Assembly: GCA_963664585.2 (NCBI GenBank)
Contig: CAXXEO010000002.1
Span: 62,001-126,000 of the forward strand
Source: G963664585 sp963664585
GTDB taxonomy: Bacteria; Bacillota; Clostridia; Oscillospirales; Ruminococcaceae
DNA: 64,000 nt
Direction: 5' to 3'
The position numbers were made by a program, and so were the translations under genes. Shown here one piece after another: positions 50,656-58,266 of this stretch (the first letter of the stretch is position 1; the number at the start of each line of letters is the position of its first letter). The notes under the pieces are model-generated. The model was given only the letters and a program-made list of their open reading frames with translations, had not been told where the DNA came from and did no database searches.

Positions 50656-50690
50656 ACAATGGCACCTGCTAAGTTTGCAGGTGCCATTGT
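50656..50690 (+). terminator. alr terminator
   Basis: ACAATGGCACCTGC pairs perfectly with its complement around TAAGTTT, then TTTTTG. Confidence 0.9.
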
Positions 50691-50715
50691 TTTTGTAATA
50701 CGATGATTAAGCACA

Positions 50716-50841
50716 TATAGCCAATTAACTTAAAAACTGGCTATATATAAAACGTCATTTTCTTCCCCCGCCTTCGGCGGGGGAAGATACAAGAACATTT
50801 AGCCCATTGCCATAAAAGATTTAGATTTTACAAGCCACTAG
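50716..50841 (+). repeat. Chimeric element: left half family A, right half family B
   Basis: The left half is canonical family A (TATAGCCAATTAACTT ... TTCTTCCCCCGCC). After the TTC loop it becomes GGCGGGGGAAGATACAAG and a flank (AACATTTAGCCC ... TTTTACAAG ... CTAG) matching the right half of the family B copy at 40.9 kb. Confidence 0.8.
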
Positions 50842-50968
50842 TCAATTTAACATATTATCCCACAATTATTTTTGTCGGATTCAACAAACAATCAGTTTCT
50901 TTTCATTCGTTATTCACAGTGTCGCTTTACAATGACTTTACAATCATACCACAAAAGGAGGGTGAATC

Positions 50969-51655
50969 TTGTATACACCCGATTATAGACATGAATACAA
51001 ACACTGTATTAACCTTTCAGACTATTATAGCCTGCGTCCCCGCCTGCAAACAGTAGCGATCACCGACCCCAACACCGGACCGGACGGCCGTTATCATGTC
51101 CGAAGCCTCTACTTTGACAACGATGAAGATAAAGCCCTGCGTGAGAAAATCGCCGGCTTAGCTAACCGCGAAAAATTTCGAATACGCCTTTATAACGGGG
51201 ACAGTTCCTTTATCCGCTTGGAAAAAAAGAGTAAGGCAAACGGACTCAATGAAAAGCATTCCGCCCCTATTACTGTGGAAGAGTGCCAACGTATGATCGA
51301 CGGTGATATCGATTGGATGGAAAAAAGCCCTTACACATTGATTGTTGAGCTTTACAGCAAAATACGCTTTCAGCGTCTCAAACCCAAAACTATCGTTGAC
51401 TACTGGCGCGAGGCCTATGTTTATCCGGCGGGCAATGTACGCATTACCTTTGACAGCGACATCCGTACCGGACTCTTCTCTACCAACATCCTCGACCCAA
51501 ATCTTCCTCTGATTTTGACAGGTGAGCCTGGGCTCCTCCTCCTTGAGGTCAAATTTGACCACTTTTTTCCCGATATCATGAGGGACATCATTCAGACAGG
51601 GGAGAGATGTAGCGCTTCTTTTTCCAAATACGCTGCCTGCCGTACCTATGGATAA
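50969..51655 (+). CDS. VTC-domain protein (polyphosphate polymerase-like)
   Basis: 228 aa from a TTG at 50969, with AGGAGGGTG about 5 bases upstream. VTC fold of the tunnel-type triphosphate enzymes: RHEYKH (residues 7-12), SLYFDN, FRIRLYN, LEKKSKANG, DYWREAYVY and the late EVKFDHFFP supply the basic and acidic tunnel residues. In yeast, VTC makes polyphosphate from ATP. Bacterial members are almost always next to DUF4956 and CotH genes, as here. Product not proven. Confidence 0.9.
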   Translation: MYTPDYRHEYKHCINLSDYYSLRPRLQTVAITDPNTGPDGRYHVRSLYFDNDEDKALREKIAGLANREKFRIRLYNGDSSFIRLEKKSKANGLNEKHSAPITVEECQRMIDGDIDWMEKSPYTLIVELYSKIRFQRLKPKTIVDYWREAYVYPAGNVRITFDSDIRTGLFSTNILDPNLPLILTGEPGLLLLEVKFDHFFPDIMRDIIQTGERCSASFSKYAACRTYG

Positions 51656-51678
51656 CAGAATCATACTATTTTAAATAA

Positions 51679-51710
51679 ATCTTTCTCCCCGCTTGCGGTG
51701 GGGTAAGAAT
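51679..51710. repeat. Family C hairpin (imperfect)
   Basis: ATCTTTCTCCCCGC pairs imperfectly with GTGGGGTAAGAAT, between the VTC and DUF4956 genes. It is therefore unlikely to be a full terminator, as the three genes look like one operon. Confidence 0.55.
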
Positions 51711-51748
51711 CCAAATAAGCTTCATTATAAAAACAGGAGGACAGTTTA

Positions 51749-52420
51749 ATGACCTTTAATGACATCTTTAAATCGAGCTTTCTCGAAAATATCACCAGCT
51801 TTTCCGCCTTGGACATGGTGATTGCTTTGGGGCTTGCTTTCGTGCTCGCCCTGTTTATCTTTTATGTTTATAAGAAAACTTATACAGGGGTTATGTATTC
51901 CGCCAGCTTTGGCGTCTCTCTCATGGCCATGACGCTAATTACCACCCTGATTATTCTTGCTGTTACGTCCAATATTGTCCTCTCCCTTGGCATGGTCGGT
52001 GCCCTTTCCATCGTTCGCTTCAGAACAGCCGTGAAAGATCCTTTGGACATCGCCTTCCTTTTCTGGTCAATCGCAGCAGGTATAGTTCTTGGTGCGGGAC
52101 TGATCCCGCTTGCCATTTTTGGGTCCCTCTTTATCGGTCTTATCCTTATGGTTTTTGTCAATCACAAATCCGTTGAAACCCCCTATATCCTTGTGGTCTC
52201 CAGCGAAAGCGGAGAGCAGGAGGGGGCCATTTTGAAGGTGTTGTCCGACAACGTGAAACGCCATGCCCTCAAGAGCAAAACCTTGTCTCCACACGGCATG
52301 GAGCTAACGATAGAGGTGCGGCTCCAGAATGATAAAACCGACTTCATCGGCGAGATTTCTGCGATTCCCGGCATACGCAATACCACACTGGTGAGCTATA
52401 ACGGCGACTATATGTCGTAA
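51749..52420 (+). CDS. DUF4956 membrane protein
   Basis: 223 aa, ATG with AGGAGG upstream. Three to four transmembrane helices in the first 135 residues (about 24-42, 55-76, 80-95 and 108-135) contain the family stretch SLGMVGALSIVRFRTAVKDP. A soluble ferredoxin-like C-terminal domain (about 140-223) follows. The role of the family is unknown. The constant pairing with VTC and CotH suggests a membrane partner in phosphate-polymer or surface-protein chemistry. 15 bp before the CotH gene. Confidence 0.9.
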   Translation: MTFNDIFKSSFLENITSFSALDMVIALGLAFVLALFIFYVYKKTYTGVMYSASFGVSLMAMTLITTLIILAVTSNIVLSLGMVGALSIVRFRTAVKDPLDIAFLFWSIAAGIVLGAGLIPLAIFGSLFIGLILMVFVNHKSVETPYILVVSSESGEQEGAILKVLSDNVKRHALKSKTLSPHGMELTIEVRLQNDKTDFIGEISAIPGIRNTTLVSYNGDYMS

Positions 52421-52435
52421 AAAGGAGGGGCCGGC

Positions 52436-54520
52436 ATGATCAAGCACAAATGGTTTGACAGCATTGTGGCAGTGTTCATGGCAGTCGCCATCATACTTGT
52501 CGGCTTCGCCATAGCCAAACCCGACATCCTTTCCTCGTTTACTGGAAACATCCAGCCCGCTTATGTCAAGGCTTTCGATAAAACTGAAATTATGAGCATG
52601 GACATTATCGTAGATAAGGATGACTGGTCGACACTTCTTGAAACGGCAACTAAGGAAGAGTATATTTCCTGTACTGTGGTTATCAATGGTGACAAAATCA
52701 AAAACGTAGGCATACGGGCTAAGGGAAACTCCAGCCTTTCCAGTGTAGCAGGCGACGACACTACCGATCGCTATAGTTTCAAGCTTGAGTTTGACCACTA
52801 TGTAAAAGGTCAGACCTGGCTGGGCCTCGATAAGATGGTTGTCAATAACATGCAGGGTGATGCCACTTATCTGAAAGAGTATCTCTCGTATGACATCATG
52901 AATTTCATCGGCGTCAACACCCCATTGTACGCCTTTACGGATATTACGGCTAACGGCGAGAACTGGGGCTTTTACCTTGCTGTAGAGAGTCTGGAGAACA
53001 GCTTCACCGAGCGATATTACGGTGCTGACCACGGTGAGCTTTACAAGCCCGAAAGCATGGGCAACCGTGGAAATGGAATGATGAATGACATGCTGAATCA
53101 GATTACTGAAGGAGCAAACAGCAAGGGCACTGCCGCTTCAGCTTCCTCCAGCACCTCAGCCTCCGCATCTGGAAACCAACCAACAGCCGTAACCGGCGAC
53201 ACAGCCAACCAGAACGCTGCCGGTGCCCGCTCGCAAAACGCTGGCCGTGGTCTGATGGGTGGTGGTGGCATGAGCGGCAATGGCGTGTCTTTGCAGTACA
53301 CCGATGATCAAATTTCAAGCTATTCGGCTATCTTTAATAATTCAGTCTTTGAAGCAGACGAAAACGATTATAAGCGGGTTGTTACCGCCCTTAAGAAGCT
53401 CTCGACTGGTGAAAACTTAGAGGATACTGTCGATGTGAAGGCGGTGCTGCGCTACTTCGCTGCACATACCACCGTGGTAAGTCTGGACAGCTATGTCTCG
53501 AATATGGGTCACAATTACTACCTCTATGAAAAGGATGGCCAGCTTTCGATCCTTCCCTGGGACTACAACCTCTCCTTCGGCGGCTTCCAGTCCGGCAACG
53601 CGAGTACAGTGGTCAACTTCCCCATCGATACCCCTGTCTCAGGAGTAAGCTTATCCGAACGCCCCATTCTCAGTCAACTTTTGGCTGTACCCGAATACCA
53701 GACGCTATATCATCAATACCTTCAGCAAATAATAAAAGGGTATTTTAACAGTGGTATCTACGAAGAAACCATACTGTCTCTGGACGCCATGATTAAAAGC
53801 CATGTAGCCGCCGATCCAAGCGCATTTTACACCTATGACCAATATCAGGCGGCAATTCCCGTACTAACAAAACTGGGCCTGCTTCGTGCCGAAAGCATTG
53901 AAGGTCAACTGAATGGCGCGATCCCCTCCACTTCTGCTGGTCAAAGTGCGGATTCCTCCGCTCTGATAGATGCCTCCGGACTCAGCACGCAAACCCTGGG
54001 CAGCCAAGGCGGTGGCGGTGGCGGCGGCAAAGCACAGCCTGGCGGCGACCAGATGGGTGGCAACGCAGTAGGCAATACAACAGGCAATATAGCAAACACT
54101 GATACCATGCGGCAGGCGATGGAGATTGTTTCTCAGATGACAGGTGGCGCCCTGACAGACGAACAGACAAAGGCACTTAAGGCTCTTGGCTTTTCTGTTG
54201 AAGAAATAGCCCGCTTCGTCGCCATGGGCTCAGGTCAGACTGCTAATTCTGGACAGCAGGGAGGACGCACCCGCCCTAGCGGTCAGCCGCCTGGAGGGCA
54301 GATGGGTTCACCCCCCTCGAACGCAGCGAAAAAAGCAGGCATCCCGGACACCGGTCTAGCACAAGGCGAAACCGGTGCGGGTCAATCAGCCCCAAGTAAC
54401 ACAAAATCCACAGGCTCTTATCAAAATAATCTGATTATGGTGGGTGTCTGCACTGCGTCCATGCTCGCCGGTCTGGCTTTTGTTTTCTTCTTTAAACGGC
54501 GAAGACCTGCGAAACGGTAA
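52436..54520 (+). CDS. CotH kinase family surface protein
   Basis: 694 aa, ATG with AGGAGGGG upstream. N-terminal membrane anchor (about 9-28), then a CotH domain. Kinase-like features are VGIRAKGNSSL (about 85), SFKLEFD (about 113), LDKMVVNN (about 135) and LPWDYNLSFGG (about 375). A Ser/Ala/Gly/Asn-rich insert (about 223-285) interrupts it. The C-terminal third is low-complexity Gly/Gln/Pro/Ser, ending in a second membrane segment (about 662-685) and KRRRPAKR. CotH proteins phosphorylate secreted proteins in spore coats. Both ends are membrane-anchored, with the kinase outside. Confidence 0.9.
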   Translation: MIKHKWFDSIVAVFMAVAIILVGFAIAKPDILSSFTGNIQPAYVKAFDKTEIMSMDIIVDKDDWSTLLETATKEEYISCTVVINGDKIKNVGIRAKGNSSLSSVAGDDTTDRYSFKLEFDHYVKGQTWLGLDKMVVNNMQGDATYLKEYLSYDIMNFIGVNTPLYAFTDITANGENWGFYLAVESLENSFTERYYGADHGELYKPESMGNRGNGMMNDMLNQITEGANSKGTAASASSSTSASASGNQPTAVTGDTANQNAAGARSQNAGRGLMGGGGMSGNGVSLQYTDDQISSYSAIFNNSVFEADENDYKRVVTALKKLSTGENLEDTVDVKAVLRYFAAHTTVVSLDSYVSNMGHNYYLYEKDGQLSILPWDYNLSFGGFQSGNASTVVNFPIDTPVSGVSLSERPILSQLLAVPEYQTLYHQYLQQIIKGYFNSGIYEETILSLDAMIKSHVAADPSAFYTYDQYQAAIPVLTKLGLLRAESIEGQLNGAIPSTSAGQSADSSALIDASGLSTQTLGSQGGGGGGGKAQPGGDQMGGNAVGNTTGNIANTDTMRQAMEIVSQMTGGALTDEQTKALKALGFSVEEIARFVAMGSGQTANSGQQGGRTRPSGQPPGGQMGSPPSNAAKKAGIPDTGLAQGETGAGQSAPSNTKSTGSYQNNLIMVGVCTASMLAGLAFVFFFKRRRPAKR

Positions 54521-54570
54521 CAATCCTCCCCTTCCCTTCTTTTCTCCTTTTGAAGCGGAAGGATATTATA

Positions 54571-54620
54571 AAAAATAAGCAAAGCCCCATGTTAGCAAAT
54601 GGGGCTTTGCTTATTTTTTT
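54571..54620 (+). terminator. Terminator of the VTC-DUF4956-CotH operon
   Basis: An ~18-bp stem (AAATAAGCAAAGCCCCAT and complement) around an 8-base loop, followed by a long T-run. Confidence 0.92.
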
Positions 54621-54676
54621 CAAAAACCACGCTCTGTTCACAGAGGGTAAAAGAAGCTATACTGATTAATAGGGAA

Positions 54677-54782
54677 TATAGTTGATTAACTTGAAAACAA
54701 GCTTGTGATTTCTTCCCCCGCCGAAGGCGGGGGAAGAAAATGACGTTTTATATATAGCCAGTTTTTAAGTTAATTGGCTATA
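54677..54782 (-). repeat. Family A repeat, copy 8 (106 bp, inverted orientation)
   Basis: A full copy whose core loop is inverted relative to the others (CCCCCGCC-GAA-GGCGGGGG), while the arms stay the same. Confidence 0.92.
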
Positions 54783-54813
54783 GAATTCATAATTTGTGCT
54801 ATTCTGTATCATC

Positions 54814-54835
54814 TTCCTCGCCTCGGCGGGGGGAA
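54814..54835. repeat. Family C hairpin (short)
   Basis: TTCCTCGCC pairs with GGCGGGGGGAA. The surrounding ~300-bp gap (54783-55097) holds only this and the next hairpin. Confidence 0.5.
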
Positions 54836-55028
54836 TTGCCAGTACCATTTATGTGAAAGAAAACGCGTTTATAAAGCTGAAGATGATTTAGTTTGCAATA
54901 CTCTTTCATAACTGATACAAATCGTCCAACATGTGAATTGATCTCACTTTGGACAGCATATTTCTTGCCTCTCGTGTCATACTATCCCTCAGAATGATAC
55001 TAAGACCTTTTAAATGGCCTTGTATGAT

Positions 55029-55070
55029 TGTATCTCATCTCCACCACCTTCAGATGGGGAAAAAGATACA
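55029..55070. repeat. Family C hairpin (degenerate)
   Basis: TGTATCTCATCTCCACC pairs imperfectly with GATGGGGAAAAAGATACA, just upstream of the FAD/Rieske gene. Confidence 0.5.
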
Positions 55071-55097
55071 GATAAATGTAAGGGGGAGGTCATTCAT

Positions 55098-56504
55098 ATG
55101 ACAAGGAAAAATGTCTCGATCTGGCAGGAAGAGAGGGGGGTACCCTCCATTTACCCACCCCAAATGGCGCCGAAATATGAGGTCATCATTGTCGGAGGTG
55201 GAATGACAGGGATGCTGCTCGCTTATACGCTTTTGGACGCGGGCGTAAAAAGCCTTGCGGTCATGGAGGCTGACACGATCGGAAGTGGCACCAGTGGCCG
55301 CTCAACAGCTAAGGTGACCGCACAGCATAACCTGATCTATGACAAGCTTCTCACCGGTCTCGGCTACCAACAGGCCTCACAGTATGCGCGCGCCAATATG
55401 CAGGCAATCGGAGCCTATGAAAAGCTTATTCAGGCCAATTCCATCGAGTGTGGCTTTGTTCGTCGGGGCGCTTATCTTTACACCCGTAACCCTAAGGAGC
55501 TTAAAGCGATCAAGGCTGAGGTGAGAGCAGCCACGGCTCTTGGTCTCAATGCCCGCTTTGAGGACAAGCTCTCACTGCCGATACAAACGGCGGGAGCGGT
55601 CTGCTTTCCGGACCAGGCACAGTTCGACCCCATCAGGTTTCTTCACGCTCTTACCCGACTGGTTGCCGAAAAAGGGGGGCATATCTTCCAGCATACCCCT
55701 GTCCTTTCTGTGCGAGGGGACAGGGTAACCCTTGCGGGCGGCATGGTCCGCGGGAAGCATATTGCCCTTTGCACACACTATCCCCTGCTGAACAAATCGG
55801 GTCTCTACATTCTCCGGCTGTATCAGTCCCGTTCTTATGTCCTCGCCCTCCAGAACGCTGTGGATCCCATTGGAATGTATCTGGACATCCGCAAGGGCGG
55901 TCTTTCTTTTCGTACCATGGAAAGCGATGTCCATGGCCCTCTCCTGCTCTTGGGCGGTGCAGGGCATACCACCGGCCATGATGGAGAATGTTCCCACTAT
56001 GCCCGTTTGGAGGCACTCGCCAAAAATATCTATCCGCAAAGCCGGGTGGTGGCCCGATGGTCTGCCCAGGACTGCATGACTCATGACGCCATCCCCTACA
56101 TCGGTCGACAGGGGGATGAAGACTCGCATCTTTATCTTGCCACAGGTTTTAACAAATGGGGCATGACCAGCGCGATGGTTTCCGCCCGTCTGATCACAGA
56201 CCTCATTATCAAGGGAAAAAGCCCCATGCAGGAGGTTTTTTCACCTCGGCGTTTAAATCTTTCTCTGTCAGCGGAAAGCTTTCTTCTCAAATCTGCGGAT
56301 ACAGCGGCTGATATTGCAGTCGGCCTCTTCGCCCCCAAAAGAAAGGAGGGCGTCTGTCTGCGCTGCACCCATATGGGAGGCGCACTCCACTATAACAATG
56401 ACGAGGGAAGCTGGGACTGCCCCAGCCACGGCTCCCGCTTCAATGCAGAAGGGCAGGTGATCGAAAACCCCGCCGTCAATCCACTCAAAGGAGGAAACAG
56501 ATGA
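55098..56504 (+). CDS. FAD-dependent oxidoreductase with C-terminal Rieske domain
   Basis: 468 aa from the ATG at 55098 (GGGGGAGGT 7 bases upstream); earlier in-frame codons run into a hairpin. The DAO-type FAD fold starts EVIIVGGGMTGMLLAYTLL (about residues 27-45) and has GTSGRSTAKVT. The C-terminus (about 410-465) holds a Rieske [2Fe-2S] motif, CTHMGGALH and CPSHGSRF. Proteins with this layout pass electrons from FAD to a Rieske cluster; the substrate is unknown. It overlaps the tocopherol-cyclase-like gene by 4 bp (ATGA), so the two were one operon. Confidence 0.9.
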   Translation: MTRKNVSIWQEERGVPSIYPPQMAPKYEVIIVGGGMTGMLLAYTLLDAGVKSLAVMEADTIGSGTSGRSTAKVTAQHNLIYDKLLTGLGYQQASQYARANMQAIGAYEKLIQANSIECGFVRRGAYLYTRNPKELKAIKAEVRAATALGLNARFEDKLSLPIQTAGAVCFPDQAQFDPIRFLHALTRLVAEKGGHIFQHTPVLSVRGDRVTLAGGMVRGKHIALCTHYPLLNKSGLYILRLYQSRSYVLALQNAVDPIGMYLDIRKGGLSFRTMESDVHGPLLLLGGAGHTTGHDGECSHYARLEALAKNIYPQSRVVARWSAQDCMTHDAIPYIGRQGDEDSHLYLATGFNKWGMTSAMVSARLITDLIIKGKSPMQEVFSPRRLNLSLSAESFLLKSADTAADIAVGLFAPKRKEGVCLRCTHMGGALHYNNDEGSWDCPSHGSRFNAEGQVIENPAVNPLKGGNR

Positions 56505-57486
56505 TCTATACCGACCGCTTTTATCATGGAAGCAGTGCCTCACCCCCTTTTTTTGAGGGCTGGTATTTTAAGCACCGCAAGGACGGTCAGGTGTTGGCCG
56601 TGATCCCCGGACTGTCACTGTCAGACTCAGGAGAAGAGGCATTTATTCAATTGATCCATGAGGGCGGTTCTCATTATGTCCGTTATCGGCGGGAAGAATT
56701 ATCGGTTGATCCACAAAGGCAGTTAATCCAGGTGGGCGAAAGTCGGTTCTCCCCACAGGGAGTCTGCCTTAAAATTCACACGCAGAAGCTCACCGCTTCG
56801 GGATGCCTTCACTACGGTCCTGTCCGTCCCCTTGCCCGGAGCCTGTATGCCCCCGGTATCATGGGCCCCCTTTTCCTACCTTTCCTTTCTGGAATGTTAC
56901 CACGGAGTACTTAGTCTCGGCCATACTGTCAGCGGATCTATCCAGTTAAACGGCCAGAAGCTCAATTTTGACGGCAGTACGGGATATATCGAGAAGGACT
57001 GGGGGCGCTCTTTCCCCAAAAGCTGGCTATGGTTTCATTGTGACGGCTTTGACCACCACCCCTCAGCCTCGGCAATGCTATCCATCGCGTCCATCCCCTT
57101 TTTAGGTGGCAGCTTTACCGGCCTGCTCTTTGTTCTGGATACAGGCAGCCAGCAACATCGTCTGGCGACCTATCTTGGAGCGGTATGCCAAAAAATCCGA
57201 CACAAAGACGGCTGTGTGAGCATTCTTGTGCGCCAAGGGGAATACCGGCTGGAACTCGCCCGTTCGTCTCACGGATTGCCATCCCTTAAAGGCTCCCGCC
57301 ATGGGTGCTATGAGTCGCACGATGGAAGAATACCCGACCTGTCCCAGCCGCCTTCGTCTTCTGCGCGGCGGGCAGATTCTCTGGGAGGACAGCGGCCATC
57401 ATGCAAGCTTCGAGCAAGTGGGGCATCCGTTTAGGCTAATCAATAATCCTGCCTCTGTTTTCCCCCGCCTCTGGTGGAGAGAATAG
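56501..57486 (+). pseudogene. Tocopherol-cyclase-like protein, two frameshifts
   Basis: The protein can be followed through three frames. Frame 1 from 56501 runs to YAPGIMGP. An extra base in the GGGCCCCCTTTT run (56861-56872) shifts to a frame giving FSYLSFLECYHGVLSLGHT and GYIEKDWGRSFPKSW. A second extra base near TTAAAGGC (57286-57293) shifts to a frame giving APAMGAMSRTMEEYP. The combined sequence, about 325 aa, has the tocopherol cyclase-like fold signature (FEGWYFKH, IEKDWGRSFP). Both changes are +1. Either a decaying gene or assembly errors. The apparent end runs into a family C hairpin. Confidence 0.8.
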
Positions 57487-57499
57487 AGGCAGGATTATT
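57442..57499. terminator. Family C hairpin with 15-bp outer arms
   Basis: AATAATCCTGCCTCT pairs perfectly with AGAGGCAGGATTATT, enclosing TTTTCCCCCGCC. It lies between the convergent tocopherol-cyclase-like and XRE genes. Confidence 0.75.
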
Positions 57500-57716
57500 A
57501 ATTTTGGGGGTATGGTTCTTTTATATTGGTTCTGTCTAAAAGATAGTCAACGCTGGTATGATGAAAATCAGCAAGCTTGATTAGGATGCTGGTTGGAAGA
57601 TCCACTTCCCCTCGTTCGTAATTGCTGTAAATTCTTTGACTGCAATGAAGAGACTGTGCAACTTGTTTTTGCGTCAGATCCTTATCCTCACGCAGATGTC
57701 TTATTCTTTCATACAT
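57498..57716 (-). CDS. XRE-family transcriptional regulator 2
   Basis: 72 aa from the ATG at 57716 (GGAGGTGATC upstream); an in-frame codon three residues earlier is less well placed. One helix-turn-helix: IRHLREDKDLTQKQVAQSLH, then SQRIYSNYERGEVDLP and helices to VDYLLDRTN. Same layout as the regulator at 44.4 kb. Divergent from a 75-aa gene across a 90-bp gap holding a 21-bp palindrome, its likely operator. Confidence 0.9.
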   Translation of the reverse strand: MYERIRHLREDKDLTQKQVAQSLHCSQRIYSNYERGEVDLPTSILIKLADFHHTSVDYLLDRTNIKEPYPQN

Positions 57717-57759
57717 CAGGATCACCTCCGAATTATTATAGTTTACGAATTTTCCGCTA

Positions 57760-57788
57760 TTGACCTTTAGCGAAATTATCGCTAAAAT
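57760..57788 (+). promoter_or_regulatory. Promoter with palindromic operator in its spacer
   Basis: TTGACC (57760-57765), 17 bp, TAAAAT (57783-57788). The palindrome TTTAGCG-N7-CGCTAAA (57766-57786) fills the spacer, so repressor binding would block the promoter. Confidence 0.65.
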
Positions 57789-57806
57789 TGCTCTGAGGTG
57801 AATAAA

Positions 57807-58034
57807 TTGGAAAAATTTGATAAATCATTAAAAAAGGCAATAGAAAAAAGCTTCCCTAACATTGAGAAGCTTTTTTCAGAAGCCATGTTATCAGAATTCA
57901 TAAGCACGTCGGTCGACGATTTAGAGAAATTTAATTTTGGCCTGGGAACAATGATCCGGCTCAGAACTTTTGCGGCCCAAAAGTGTCCTTTACCGCAAAT
58001 TTGTACAATATGTGGTTTACCGACAAAGAGGTAA
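57807..58034 (+). CDS. 75-aa protein divergent from XRE regulator 2
   Basis: Start taken at a TTG at 57807, six bases after GAGGTG. A GTG at 57798 overlaps that site. Helical, charged N-terminus (EKFDKSLKKAIEKSFPNIEK) and a C-terminal CPLPQICTICGLP with a CxxC-type pair. The coding sequence contains a perfect 12-bp stem (57843-57877: GAAAAAAGCTTC and complement) followed by few T residues, like an internal attenuator. I recognise no family. Confidence 0.55.
   Translation: MEKFDKSLKKAIEKSFPNIEKLFSEAMLSEFISTSVDDLEKFNFGLGTMIRLRTFAAQKCPLPQICTICGLPTKR
57843..57877 (+). terminator. Terminator-like hairpin inside a short ORF
   Basis: GAAAAAAGCTTC, 11-base loop, GAAGCTTTTTTC, about 40 bp into the 75-aa gene. 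Could be an early terminator or attenuator, or could mean that the ORF is not a real gene. The gap 58035-58266 shows nothing recognisable. Confidence 0.5.
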
Positions 58035-58266
58035 TAACGATGATGATACTACGGGGTTTTCATCAATATGCCCTAGATAAAAGTAAGTTTTAAAAGTTCT
58101 TCCACTTCTTATGTGACGCGTATTTTAGTATGCGAAACAATTTGCTTCAATTTAGAAGCTGAATATTTCCATCCCCATCTGTATGGGTCTGCGCCTGCAG
58201 AGGTGGATGTGTCTTATCTATCTCACCATATGCTTATATGCGCTATATCCCTCTTTATCCATCTGG

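Noticed and set aside
55014..55097. Extension of the FAD/Rieske protein upstream of 55098
   Set aside because: It passes through a degenerate hairpin, and the ATG at 55098 has a strong ribosome binding site.
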